Shown: positions 8,257 through 15,747, counted from the stretch's first letter. The stretch: DNA of 64,000 nucleotides from Streptomyces sp. NBC_01445 (GCF_035918235.1 NZ_CP109485.1:1488001-1552000), one strand, 5' to 3'. Notes: a model not told the origin generated them from the letters alone. Translations and numbers: made by a program.

Positions 8257-9123
8257 TCACGCGGGCCCGGATTCCTCCGGCATCCGCAGCAGCGCCTCCT
8301 GGACGACCGACGCGACGAGCTGCCCGTCCCGGTCCCAGAACTCCCCGTACGCCAGGGTGCGCCCGTCGCCCGCGAGGCGACTGCGGCAGGCGTACAGGAG
8401 CCAGGCGTCGGCCCGGAACGGGCGGTGGAACCACATCGCGTGGTCGAGCGAGGCGAGGACGATGCCGGCCGGCCGCGGTTCCCCGTACGGCACGAGGGCC
8501 GTGGGGGCCAGCGGTGCGTCGGAGATGTACGCGAGGGCGCAGGCGTGCAGCGCGGGGTCGTCGGGAAGGGCGCCGACCGTGCGGAACCACCCGAACCGTT
8601 CGATCTGCCCCTCGTCCGCGCCGTGGACGTCCGGCACCTTCCGGTACTCCACCGCCGTGCGCAGCGGATGCGTCGCCGGACGGGACGAGAAGCCGTCGTC
8701 GAGGTCTTCGGGTCCCGGAACGTCCGGCATGCCGGGCTGCCGCCAACTCCCGTCCTGCTGTGGCAGTTTGAAGGACACGCTCATCGTGAGCGCGTCCTTG
8801 CCGTCCTGGGTGGCGGTCACCTGGCGCACGGAGTAGCTCCACCCGTCCCGCACCACGTCGGACACATAGCGCGCGGGCCGCTCGGGCGCGACGGGGCGCA
8901 GGAAGTAGGCGTGCAGGGAGTGCACGGCGCGGTCGTCCTCGACGGTGCGGTACGCCGCGGCCAGCGCCTGGCCCACGACCGCCCCGCCATAGGCGCGCCG
9001 CGGCGCGCGGCCGGCGTGGCAGTACCCCTGGAGGACGCCCGAGCCGACGTCCTCCAGGGCGAGGCGCTCGCCCTTGCCGAGGGGACCGAAGGGCTGCGCC
9101 TGCTCCAGAACTCTGTTGATCAT
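8257..9123 (-). CDS. tesB: Acyl-CoA thioesterase II (TesB-like)
   Basis: This 288-residue protein has the double hot-dog architecture of TesB thioesterases, which release free fatty acids from acyl-CoA. The N-terminal hot-dog includes RRAYGGAVVGQALAAAYRTV and HSLHAYFLRPV (about 43-80). The C-terminal hot-dog includes the segment LASLDHAMWFHRPFRADAWLLY, with the conserved Asp-His pair of the active-site region. The ATG at 9121-9123 lies inside an operator-like palindrome and has no Shine-Dalgarno sequence, so translation may be leaderless. It is probably the first gene of a ligase/SDR/thioesterase lipid group. Confidence 0.88.
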   Translation of the reverse strand: MINRVLEQAQPFGPLGKGERLALEDVGSGVLQGYCHAGRAPRRAYGGAVVGQALAAAYRTVEDDRAVHSLHAYFLRPVAPERPARYVSDVVRDGWSYSVRQVTATQDGKDALTMSVSFKLPQQDGSWRQPGMPDVPGPEDLDDGFSSRPATHPLRTAVEYRKVPDVHGADEGQIERFGWFRTVGALPDDPALHACALAYISDAPLAPTALVPYGEPRPAGIVLASLDHAMWFHRPFRADAWLLYACRSRLAGDGRTLAYGEFWDRDGQLVASVVQEALLRMPEESGPA

Positions 9124-9130
9124 TCGTTAA
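9115..9130. promoter_or_regulatory. Operator-like palindrome overlapping the tesB start codon
   Basis: GTTGATCATTCGTTAA matches the TGAAC-N4-GTTnA pattern seen before the SDR and ligase genes, with one arm degenerate (TGATC). The ATG of tesB is within it, so a bound repressor would sit on the start region. That is consistent with a leaderless transcript. Confidence 0.45.
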
Positions 9131-9167
9131 GTGTCCAGGCCACGCACCCCGCCTGTCCACCCTTCGC

Positions 9168-9204
9168 GATCCCGGCACCCGCCCGCAGCTCCGGTGCCGG
9201 GATC
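9168..9204 (-). terminator. Hairpin terminator after the serine hydrolase gene
   Basis: GATCCCGGCACC (9168-9179) pairs perfectly with GGTGCCGGGATC (9193-9204), a 12-bp stem with a 13-nt loop. It begins just past the stop of the serine hydrolase gene (9227, minus strand). No U-run follows, as is common for Streptomyces terminators. Confidence 0.7.
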
Positions 9205-9226
9205 GGATCACCGTCCTCTCCCGGCG

Positions 9227-10456
9227 TCAGTCGTCGATCGCCTGGTAGAGCGTGGTCCAGAAGTCGAGCATGAGATGCACCGGATCCGGGACGGACGCCC
9301 CCACCTGGGTGAGCAGGATTCCGGTGAGCTGGTTGTCCGGGTCGGCATAGGTCGAGGTGCCGCTTCCGCCGTCCCAGCCGAACTGGCCGATGGGCGCGTA
9401 GTCACCGCGATAGGTGCGCACCGCCATCCCGAAGCCCCAGCCGCCGTGCTGCCCCTGACCGTGGGACACATGGACGTTGTCGACCGCCAACTTGTGCCGG
9501 GCGGCGTGCTGTTCGGGCGAGAGGCGGTTGGTGGTCATCAGCTCGACGGCGGCCCGCGACAGGATCCGTTCGCCCTCGTGCATCCCGCCGTTGAGCAGCA
9601 TCCGGAAGTAGGCGTGGTAGTCGTCCGCGGTGGAGTTCAGTCCGCCGCCCCCACCCTGGAACGCCGGCGGCGCGCTGTGGCGTCCCGTCTCGGCCTCGTC
9701 CCACACCTGGAACTCGCCGGTCCCCGGGTCGGGGGCGTACAGGGGCGGCAGCCGGTGGAGTTGGTCGGCCGGCACGTGGAACCCGGTGTCCTTCATGCCC
9801 AGCGGCTCGAAGACACGCTCGCGCAAGAACGACTCGAACGACTGCCCTGCGACCCTGGCGACGAGCACTCCCACCAGATCGCTGCTGATCTGGTACTGCC
9901 AGCACTCTCCGGGCTGGTACATCAGCGGAAGCGTGCCCAGACGGCGCATCCACTCGTCCGGCTCGGGCATCGGCTCCGGCAGGTTGGGGGTGATCCCCTG
10001 CTCGAAGACGGCGTTCATGATCGGCGTGCCGAGCACCGTCATATCCATGCCGAGGCCGAACGTGGAGGTCAGCACGTCCCGTACGGTGATCGGCCGGCGT
10101 GCCGGCACGGTCTCGTCCAGCGGGCCGTCGACCCGCTTCAGCACCTGGCGGTCGGCCAGTTCCGGAAGCCACTGGTCCACGGAGTCGTCGAGGCGCAGCC
10201 TGCACTCGTCGAGCAGGACCATCGCCGCCGCGATGGAGACCGGCTTGGACGTGGAAGCCATCCGGAAGATCGTGTCCCGGCGCATCGGCGCGCCGCCGTC
10301 GTGACGCACCGTCCCGATCGTTTCGACATGGCTCTCGTCACCCCGGCTGAACAGCGCGACAAGGCCGGGAATCTTCCCTGAGTCGACATGCCGCGACAGC
10401 ACGTCGTGCACCCGGTTCAACCCCGTCTTGGTGAAGCCGCTTATGCCAGTCCCCAT
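9227..10456 (-). CDS. Serine hydrolase, class C beta-lactamase / EstB-like esterase
   Basis: This protein of about 409 residues belongs to the beta-lactamase-related serine hydrolases. The nucleophile motif S-x-x-K appears as STSK in RMASTSKPVS, a YxxS-type second motif is in WQYQISSD, and the third motif is HGGWGFG. No signal peptide is visible, so a cytoplasmic esterase or transesterase is more likely than an antibiotic-degrading exoenzyme. The start cluster has two adjacent ATGs (10459 and 10456) behind AGGGGAG; I prefer 10456, 7 nt from the purine run. The first ATG overlaps the stop of a small upstream ORF (TGATG). Three tandem 16-bp repeats lie immediately upstream. Confidence 0.85.
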   Translation of the reverse strand: MGTGISGFTKTGLNRVHDVLSRHVDSGKIPGLVALFSRGDESHVETIGTVRHDGGAPMRRDTIFRMASTSKPVSIAAAMVLLDECRLRLDDSVDQWLPELADRQVLKRVDGPLDETVPARRPITVRDVLTSTFGLGMDMTVLGTPIMNAVFEQGITPNLPEPMPEPDEWMRRLGTLPLMYQPGECWQYQISSDLVGVLVARVAGQSFESFLRERVFEPLGMKDTGFHVPADQLHRLPPLYAPDPGTGEFQVWDEAETGRHSAPPAFQGGGGGLNSTADDYHAYFRMLLNGGMHEGERILSRAAVELMTTNRLSPEQHAARHKLAVDNVHVSHGQGQHGGWGFGMAVRTYRGDYAPIGQFGWDGGSGTSTYADPDNQLTGILLTQVGASVPDPVHLMLDFWTTLYQAIDD

Positions 10457-10458
10457 CA

Positions 10459-10641
10459 TCAATCTCCCCTATGCAGTGTTCGATACATGCAGTGCTCGAT
10501 ACATGCAGTGCTCGACACAAGCGGGACCCGCCCCCGTCTGGCGCTCATGGCTTCCACGAGCGGCGCGCGGACCGCTCTGCGCGGGCTCCGTCCGGTCAGG
10601 TCACGCAGCTGCCGCAGCCGGCCCGCCGACTCCTCACTCAC
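10459..10641 (-). CDS. Possible 60-residue leader ORF before the serine hydrolase
   Basis: A GTG at 10641, preceded by AGGGGGG nine bases upstream, opens a frame of about 60 codons (start VSEESAGRLRQLRDL). It reads through the three tandem repeats (STACIEHC-type translation) and stops in TGATG at the serine hydrolase start, so it could be translationally coupled. I recognise no family. The repeat-encoded C-terminus looks non-structural, so it may be a regulatory leader, a remnant of a regulator, or chance. Confidence 0.25.
   Translation of the reverse strand: MSEESAGRLRQLRDLTGRSPRRAVRAPLVEAMSARRGRVPLVSSTACIEHCMYRTLHRGD
10471..10518. repeat. Three tandem 16-bp repeats in the serine hydrolase leader
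   Basis: The units are ATGCAGTGTTCGATAC (10471-10486), ATGCAGTGCTCGATAC (10487-10502) and ATGCAGTGCTCGACAC (10503-10518). They are contiguous, each differs from its neighbour at one position, and they end a few bases from the AGGGGAG ribosome site. Such exact short-period repeats beside a start suggest cooperative operator sites or a structured leader. Confidence 0.8.
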
Positions 10642-10848
10642 TCTCGCCAGCCCCCCTGCAGGTTCATCTCATCCGATGATCGCAGGAAACGGCCTCCTCC
10701 TCCCGGGAGTAGCCGACTTTCCTCAAGTCCCCTGCGGACATCTTTCACCGACGCGCGGCAAGGGGAAGGCTGTTGCTTGCCCTTGCGGTCCGTCCAGGTT
10801 CTCAAATCACCATGAACCAGCCGGACTTGGCTCGCCCGGCCGCGCGGC
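10642..10848. other. Gene-free stretch next to the TnpB element
   Basis: No convincing coding frame is seen on either strand. The only structure noted is GCAAGG at about 10768 facing CCTTGC about 20 bases later, a weak hairpin. This may be the downstream flank of the ancestral pirin locus or part of the imported DNA. Confidence 0.3.
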
Positions 10849-10926
10849 TCAGCGCACTCGGCCTCGCGGTTTGAGTGGCACAGCCGGCAGTTCGGGAGCA
10901 GCCAGCGGATCGCCTTCGTACCGTTC
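10849..10926 (-). pseudogene. Remnant of a pirin gene 3' end (diverged copy)
   Basis: Read on the minus strand this is an open C-terminus, ERYEGDPLAAPELP followed by AVPLKPRGRVR and TGA. It matches the C-terminus of the intact pirin gene at 12865-13830 at 21 of 23 residues from the shared Tyr onward. Over 71 nt (10853-10923 against 12869-12939) I count 11 mismatches, about 85 percent identity and mostly silent changes. The homology starts within a few bases of the tnpB stop codon (10927). No N-terminal pirin part accompanies it. It therefore looks like a displaced or imported gene end at the downstream edge of the element. Confidence 0.8.
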
Positions 10927-11020
10927 CTAGATAGTGAGCGGGAGCGAGTCGTAAATCCACTCTCGTTCGCTACGCCCGTCCCGAACGGTGTTGGGCGGGC
11001 TGGGTCGCCGCTTTCGCTTC
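10927..11020 (-). ncRNA. Candidate omega/reRNA overlapping the tnpB 3' end
   Basis: TnpB guide RNAs generally overlap the 3' end of tnpB and run to the right end of the element, with the guide just outside it. Here the last ~90 bases are rich in potential pairings, for example CGCCC facing GGGCG around 10970-10995. The encoded protein tail is low-complexity. If the element ends near 10927, the guide would be the pirin-remnant sequence. This is inference from family biology; no RNA evidence is available. Confidence 0.3.
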
Positions 11021-12573
11021 CCTGGTGGCGTCACCACTGCTGGTGGTGGTCCGGTCCGGGGTGGGCGGTCTCCCTCACGTCCGGGGTTTCGGGGTGCGGC
11101 CTGGGCGATCCGATGCCCCACGCGATCTCTCCGGTCGCGCGGGGGCGGTGTCGTCCGTCGCCGCGCCCCGAATCCCTGGGCGCGCCTTCCGATCACGAGG
11201 CTCGCGGCCTCATGTCGGGTGGTCTGATGGGTGGGGCTGCTGGTCGGCTTCTGCCAGTGCTCGGCGCCCCACCGGCTGCTGTACGCGGCATCGACCGCGA
11301 TCACGCTGATGCCCTGCTCGGCAGCCATCGAAGTGAGCCGGGCAGCCAGCCGTGCGGTGGGAAAGCGAGAGATCAGACGGCGGAAACGCTTGTTACGGCC
11401 GTGCTTCTCTCGGGTCTTGGAGTCCGCGAAATCGAGGTCCTCGATCGCAATAGCGCTCGCGCCACACTGTTGCACGTAGTGGAGCAGGCGGCTGGTGGCG
11501 TGCCGGATCTGCGCATCCCGATGTAGGGCATTGCCGGACAGGTCATAGAAGAAACGCTCTGGACGCCCGACCGGGTTGCCGTGGACATCGATGCGCCAGG
11601 CGGCGTAGTGATCGTTGTTGGTGTCCACGCCGATCACGGTCCCGTCTGCCAGGGCGGCTTCCAGGGTGAGGGGAGGGGCTGGGGTGCGTTGCCAGGATGC
11701 CGTCACATACCAGCGGTCTCGCACCACATCGTGGTGGATGCGATACGCAACTGCCCGGTGATCGGCGACCCTGTCCGCCCACTCCTGGCCCTGGTGCGCG
11801 AACACCGCCCGGGCGGCCAGCACGTAGCGGCCGTGCGGGGCGTTCGCCAAGTGGGCGAGCGGGGCGGGGAGTTTGAGGCTCAACTGCCCGTCAAGATCGA
11901 GACGGATAGTCTCGTTGCCGAGGCGTTTGCCGGACTCGCCGTCAGCGGACAGGAACATCCGGGCCGCCTCCCAACGAGAGCGCCACCCCTGCTCGCTGAG
12001 CCCGGCCGTATCCAGGTGATGCCGGGTATTGGCCAGCCGCTTGCCGCCACGCACCACCCGCACCCGGCCCGTCACCCAATCTGCGCGCGCCAGGGCCAAA
12101 CCGTCCTCAAGGACGTGCAGGCGGCGGGACTTGGCATGCCACTCACGCCGGGAGCGATACCCGCCCGGCATTCCCCGCTGGCCCTTGGCGCCCAGCTCCA
12201 GCGCGAGGCGCTGCCGGATGCAGGTGATGCCCGCTTCCAGCTCCCGGATATGCGCGGCCAGGCACCGCCGCGCGAGCGCCCACTGGTCATGCGAGGCCTT
12301 GGTAATCGACCCTGCCCACCGCGCCGATGAGAGGGCACTCAATTCCCGTTTACGCGCCGCCCATTGACCGGCATCGTGACTGAGTCCAGCCCTGCTGCGG
12401 ACCTTCAGATCCCGTCCGGCCAACGATCCCAAATGCCGCCCCACCACACCGAGCACCTCGGTATCGGTTGCGGACAGGCCCTTGAGACGGGTCCGCACCG
12501 CTACCCCGCTCGGGGACGGAGTCACGAACGGAGCCGCCAACACCCGCAACGCCTTCCCCGCCACCCCACCCAC
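10927..12573 (-). CDS. tnpB: TnpB-like RNA-guided nuclease / transposon accessory protein
   Basis: This is a 548-residue RuvC-fold protein of the IS200/IS605-associated TnpB type. The first RuvC aspartate is in GVDTNNDHYAAW and the glutamate in AIAIEDLDFAD. A third block, VDAAYSSRWGAEHW then TTRHEAASLVIGRR, takes the place of the usual zinc ribbon and DRDxNAAxN motif. No CxxC pair is present, and the usual final Asp aligns with Arg or His. The N-terminal half is helical and basic (VRTRLKGLS onward). The last 70 residues are proline- and arginine-rich, as expected if they overlap a structured guide RNA. There is no TnpA partner nearby. The GTG at 12571-12573 was taken as start, and a second GTG three codons on is possible. 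It is flanked by pirin 3'-end sequences on both sides. Confidence 0.85.
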   Translation of the reverse strand: MGGVAGKALRVLAAPFVTPSPSGVAVRTRLKGLSATDTEVLGVVGRHLGSLAGRDLKVRSRAGLSHDAGQWAARKRELSALSSARWAGSITKASHDQWALARRCLAAHIRELEAGITCIRQRLALELGAKGQRGMPGGYRSRREWHAKSRRLHVLEDGLALARADWVTGRVRVVRGGKRLANTRHHLDTAGLSEQGWRSRWEAARMFLSADGESGKRLGNETIRLDLDGQLSLKLPAPLAHLANAPHGRYVLAARAVFAHQGQEWADRVADHRAVAYRIHHDVVRDRWYVTASWQRTPAPPLTLEAALADGTVIGVDTNNDHYAAWRIDVHGNPVGRPERFFYDLSGNALHRDAQIRHATSRLLHYVQQCGASAIAIEDLDFADSKTREKHGRNKRFRRLISRFPTARLAARLTSMAAEQGISVIAVDAAYSSRWGAEHWQKPTSSPTHQTTRHEAASLVIGRRAQGFGARRRTTPPPRDRRDRVGHRIAQAAPRNPGREGDRPPRTGPPPAVVTPPGKRKRRPSPPNTVRDGRSEREWIYDSLPLTI

Positions 12574-12864
12574 TCCGTCCAGCGAGCCACTCGCGCAATC
12601 CGATCATCAGTCCACCCACCCAACGAGCCCCACCCGACCGAGGTCACGCATTCGACACAGGATTCCGTGTTCCCACCGGACGCTCCACACACTCACACTC
12701 ACTCCTGCGCGGATGAGGGCTGCCCATGGGTGACGAGACCTGCGACTCGCGGACGTGGAGTCACAGTCCCCCGAACAGCGTTTGCGATCGCAGTGAAGGG
12801 AAGCCGGGCGAGTCGACTTCGCCGTGCGCCCGGCCTCGCAGAGGTCACGCCACAAAGATGCAGT
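12574..12864. other. Intergenic DNA between tnpB and the intact pirin gene
   Basis: It is 291 bp without a credible gene. It holds a hairpin just past the pirin stop (see the separate entry), and GAGGTCACGC occurs twice (about 12639 and 12841). The left end of the TnpB element should lie here, but I could not identify it. Confidence 0.4.
12803..12834 (-). terminator. Hairpin after the intact pirin gene
   Basis: GCCGGGCG (12803-12810) and CGCCCGGC (12827-12834) form a perfect 8-bp stem with a 16-nt loop, about 30 nt past the pirin stop. Confidence 0.55.
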
Positions 12865-13830
12865 TCAACGCACCCGGCCTCGGGGTTTAAGCGGCACAGG
12901 CGGCAGCTCGGGCGCAGCCAACGGATCCCCGCCGTACCCCTTCACCTCCCCGAACCTCGACCCGCTCATCCAGTCCTCCCGGGCCTGGGTGATGTCGTCG
13001 TGCGACCGGCCGATGAAGTTCCACCACATGATCAGTTCCTCCTCGAACGGCTCGCCGCCGAGGAGCATCAGGGAAGCGTCCGACTCGGCGCGCAGGGGGA
13101 GTTCGGTGCGGCCGCAGCCCAGGTAGAGCATGGAGCCGGGCAGGACAGGGACGCCGTCGACGTGGGCCTCGCCCGACATGGACAGGACCGCGTACTCGAA
13201 GTCCGGTTCGAGGGGGACGCTGAGATCGGCCCCGCGCGTGAGGCTGAGGTCCGCCCCGACGATGGGCGTGTACGTCGTGCCGGGTGACGCGGCGCCGTCC
13301 AGCTCGCCGAGGATCAGGGTCGCGCTCAGGCCGGGGGCCGTGACCTGGGGCAGGTCGGCGTGGTGCTCGAAGCGGGGTTCCGTGTGGCGGTGGCTGTCCG
13401 GCAGGGCGACCCACAGCTGCGCGCCGTGCAGAAGGCGGGCGTGCGGGCGCGGGCTCTCCTCGGAGTGGCTGATGGCCCGTCCGGACGTCATGAGTCCCAG
13501 CTCGCGGGGCCTGATCGTCTGGAGGCTGCCCGTGGAGTCGCGGTGCAGGACCTCCCCCTCGTGCAGCCAGCTCACCGTCTGCAGCCCCATGTGGGGGTGG
13601 GGCGGCACCTGCATGCCGGGTTCGTCGGCGATGTCGTCGGGCCCGTAGTGATCGACGAAGGCCCAGGCGCCGACCATGCGGCGGCCGAGGTTCGGAAGCA
13701 GCCTGCGGACCTCGGTGGACTCGCCGAGCTTCACGCGCCGGGGGGAGAGGAGTTCACGTACGGGCTCCGCCACGACGAAGCCCCGGCCGCCGCACATGGT
13801 CGGCACCGCCTCGCGATCAAGATTGCTCAT
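12865..13830 (-). CDS. Pirin family protein (cupin)
   Basis: This is a 321-residue bicupin. The N-terminal pirin cupin carries the metal-binding motif PHPHMGLQTVSWLHEGEV (about 77-94) and the later HSEESP segment. The C-terminal half is the pirin_C domain, including GGEPFEEELIMWWNFIGRS. Pirins bind Fe(II), and some act as quercetin dioxygenases or redox-dependent regulators; the role here cannot be fixed. The ATG at 13828-13830 has only a weak ribosome site (TAGG). The gene is complete, but a diverged copy of its last ~25 codons lies on the far side of the TnpB gene downstream. Confidence 0.9.
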   Translation of the reverse strand: MSNLDREAVPTMCGGRGFVVAEPVRELLSPRRVKLGESTEVRRLLPNLGRRMVGAWAFVDHYGPDDIADEPGMQVPPHPHMGLQTVSWLHEGEVLHRDSTGSLQTIRPRELGLMTSGRAISHSEESPRPHARLLHGAQLWVALPDSHRHTEPRFEHHADLPQVTAPGLSATLILGELDGAASPGTTYTPIVGADLSLTRGADLSVPLEPDFEYAVLSMSGEAHVDGVPVLPGSMLYLGCGRTELPLRAESDASLMLLGGEPFEEELIMWWNFIGRSHDDITQAREDWMSGSRFGEVKGYGGDPLAAPELPPVPLKPRGRVR

Positions 13831-13954
13831 GGCTCACAACCTAGACCCGTCCCGGCCGTCACGTCAGGCACGCGTACGGGTGGACCCGCGCGCTCACCAG
13901 GACGGAATATGCGCCGGGTCCGTGCCGTTGACAGCGGTCGAGGAGGCACCAGTG

Positions 13955-14305
13955 GTGAACACGAACAACTACTACACGCAGGGCACCCCCGCGGAGCGCT
14001 GGGAGCGCGCGCGGATGTTCTTCGACGCCAAGGAGTACACGCTCGCGGCGCAGATTCTCGACGACCTGGTCGCCGAGATCCCCGAGCAGGTGGCGGCGCG
14101 GCTGCTGCTGGCCCGCGCGTACTACCACTCGGCCCAGCTGGGCCGCGCCGAGGCCGAGCTGCGCACGGTCGTGGAGCGTGACCCGGTCGAGCACTACGCC
14201 CGTCTGATGCTGGGCCGCACCCTGGAGCGCCAGGGGCGCCACGAGGAGGCTGGACCGCATCTGCGGATGGCGGCCGCGTTCGCGGGCGACTTCGGCGACG
14301 CCTGA
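13955..14305 (+). CDS. Tetratricopeptide-repeat protein
   Basis: This small protein of 116 residues begins VNTNNYYTQGTPAERWERARMFF. It has TPR-like helix pairs: FDAKEYTLAAQILDDLV, AARLLLARAYYHSAQLGRAEAELR and YARLMLGRTLERQGRHEEAGPHL. Such proteins serve as protein-binding scaffolds, and no enzyme motif is present. AGGAGG at 13941-13946 precedes two adjacent GTG codons (13952 and 13955). I prefer the second, 8 nt away, although the first is possible. It diverges from the pirin gene. The stop codon lies inside a tandem DNA repeat. Confidence 0.8.
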   Translation: MNTNNYYTQGTPAERWERARMFFDAKEYTLAAQILDDLVAEIPEQVAARLLLARAYYHSAQLGRAEAELRTVVERDPVEHYARLMLGRTLERQGRHEEAGPHLRMAAAFAGDFGDA

Positions 14306-14389
14306 GCCGCACCACCGGGGGACGCCTGAGCCGCACCGCCGGGGACGCCTGAGCCGTACGGCCCGCGACGCGTGAGCCGTACGGCAGGG
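14297..14389. repeat. Four tandem 23-24 bp repeats spanning the TPR gene stop
   Basis: The units start at 14297, 14321, 14344 and 14367, each beginning GACGC(C/G)TGAGCCG and continuing with CACC or TACGG. The TGA in the first unit is the stop of the TPR gene, so each following unit repeats the gene's last codons and stop. The array fills most of the gap before the methyltransferase gene. Confidence 0.75.
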
Positions 14390-14481
14390 GCCGGCCGCTG
14401 GGCCGGTCGGCCCCGATCCGGCGACGCTACGGCCCTGCCCCCGGCCTCGCTGATCTGCGGCTCCGCTAGCCTGGCGGGACG

Positions 14482-15666
14482 ATGAGCAACCGTTTCGAGA
14501 CGTCATGGGGCGAGTTCGACCTCGCCCGCTTCCCCGAGGACTCCCACGACCCGCTGCGCGCGTGGGATGCCGCGGACGAGTACCTGCTGCGGCATCTCGC
14601 CGACAGTGCCACCGATCTTTCGGGGTCGGTGGTCGTGATCGGCGACCGGTGGGGCGCCCTCGCCACGTCCCTGGCCGGGCACTGCGACCGGCCGACCGCG
14701 ATCTCCGACTCCTACCTCGGGCAGCACGCGACCCGCGCCAACCTCGACCGGGCCGGCTTCGACGAGAACGCCGTGCGCCTGCTGACCACCCAGGACACCC
14801 CGCCGGAGCGCGTGGACGTCCTGCTCGTACGCGTTCCCAAGAGCCTGGCGCTCCTCGAGGACCAGCTGCACCGCATCGCGCCCGCCGTCCACGAAGACAC
14901 CGTGGTGATCGGGACCGGCATGGTCAAGGAGATCCACACCTCGACGCTGAAGCTGTTCGAACGGATCATCGGCCCGACCCGCACGTCCCTCGCCGAGAAG
15001 AAGGCGCGGCTCATCTTGACCACGCCGTTCCCGGCGCTCGCCCGGCCGCGGAACCCGTGGCCGCACAGGTACGCCCTGCCCGACGGTGTCGGCCCCGTGT
15101 CGGGCCGGACCGTCACCAATCACGCCGGGGTGTTCTGCGCCGAGCGCCTCGACATCGGCACCCGGTTCCTGCTCCAGCACCTGCCCCGCAGCGAGGGCGC
15201 CGAGCGCGTCGTGGACCTGGGCTGCGGCAACGGCGTCGTCGGTACGGCGATGGCGCTGGAGAACCCGCGCGCCGAGATCGTGTTCACGGACGAGTCTTTC
15301 CAGGCGGTGGCCTCGGCCGAGGCGACGTACCGCGCGAACATCGACCCCTCGGAACACCCCGAGGCGAGGGCGGAGTTCCTCGTGGGCGACGGCCTCGCGG
15401 AGCTGCCCGCGGGCAGTGCGGACCTGGTCCTGAACAATCCGCCGTTCCACTCGCACCAGGCGACGACCGCCGCCACGGCCATGCGCATGTTCTCCGACGC
15501 GCGCGACGCGCTGCGCCCGGGCGGTGAGCTGTGGGTCATCGGCAACCGCCACCTCGGCTACCACGTGAAGCTGCGCCGCCTGTTCGGCAACAGTGAACTC
15601 ATCGCCAGCGACCCGAAGTTCGTGGTCCTGCGCGCCGTCAAGAAGGAGCGCGAGCCGCGTTCATAG
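14482..15666 (+). CDS. RsmC/RlmG-like class I methyltransferase
   Basis: This is a 394-residue protein with the two-domain layout of bacterial rRNA guanine-N2 methyltransferases: a degenerate N-terminal methyltransferase fold (about 1-190) and a catalytic C-terminal one (about 200-390). The SAM-binding motif is VVDLGCGNGVVG and the catalytic motif is LVLNNPPFHS, the NPPF signature of guanine or adenine N-methyltransferases. ELWVIGNRHLGYHVKLRRLFG is typical of the RsmC/RlmG C-terminus. The target is probably ribosomal RNA, but the site is not decided. ATG 14482 has a weak GCGGGA upstream. Confidence 0.85.
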   Translation: MSNRFETSWGEFDLARFPEDSHDPLRAWDAADEYLLRHLADSATDLSGSVVVIGDRWGALATSLAGHCDRPTAISDSYLGQHATRANLDRAGFDENAVRLLTTQDTPPERVDVLLVRVPKSLALLEDQLHRIAPAVHEDTVVIGTGMVKEIHTSTLKLFERIIGPTRTSLAEKKARLILTTPFPALARPRNPWPHRYALPDGVGPVSGRTVTNHAGVFCAERLDIGTRFLLQHLPRSEGAERVVDLGCGNGVVGTAMALENPRAEIVFTDESFQAVASAEATYRANIDPSEHPEARAEFLVGDGLAELPAGSADLVLNNPPFHSHQATTAATAMRMFSDARDALRPGGELWVIGNRHLGYHVKLRRLFGNSELIASDPKFVVLRAVKKEREPRS

Positions 15667-15747
15667 GCGCGTCGCGCGCCACGAGGGGGACGCGCGGGCA
15701 TGGCGCGTCGCCCGGTCGCCCAACACATCAAGGACAGGACCGAACCC

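Larger units (their letters stand above)
10849..12864. mobile_element. TnpB-type element with flanking pirin 3'-end duplication (ends approximate)
   Basis: The unit contains one protein gene (tnpB, minus strand). It is bounded downstream by the pirin remnant and upstream by the stop of the intact pirin gene. The two related gene ends lie 2,016 bp apart in direct orientation, which resembles elements that target a gene's 3' end and carry a replacement end. No tnpA, no terminal inverted repeats and no integrase were found, so the true boundaries are unproven. The right end is probably at about 10927; the left end lies somewhere in 12574-12864. Confidence 0.55.

Noticed and set aside
10849..12573. 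A second, complete pirin gene interrupted by the TnpB element
   Set aside because: The intact pirin gene upstream already has its own C-terminus and stop, and no second N-terminal part is found. The remnant is a C-terminal fragment only.
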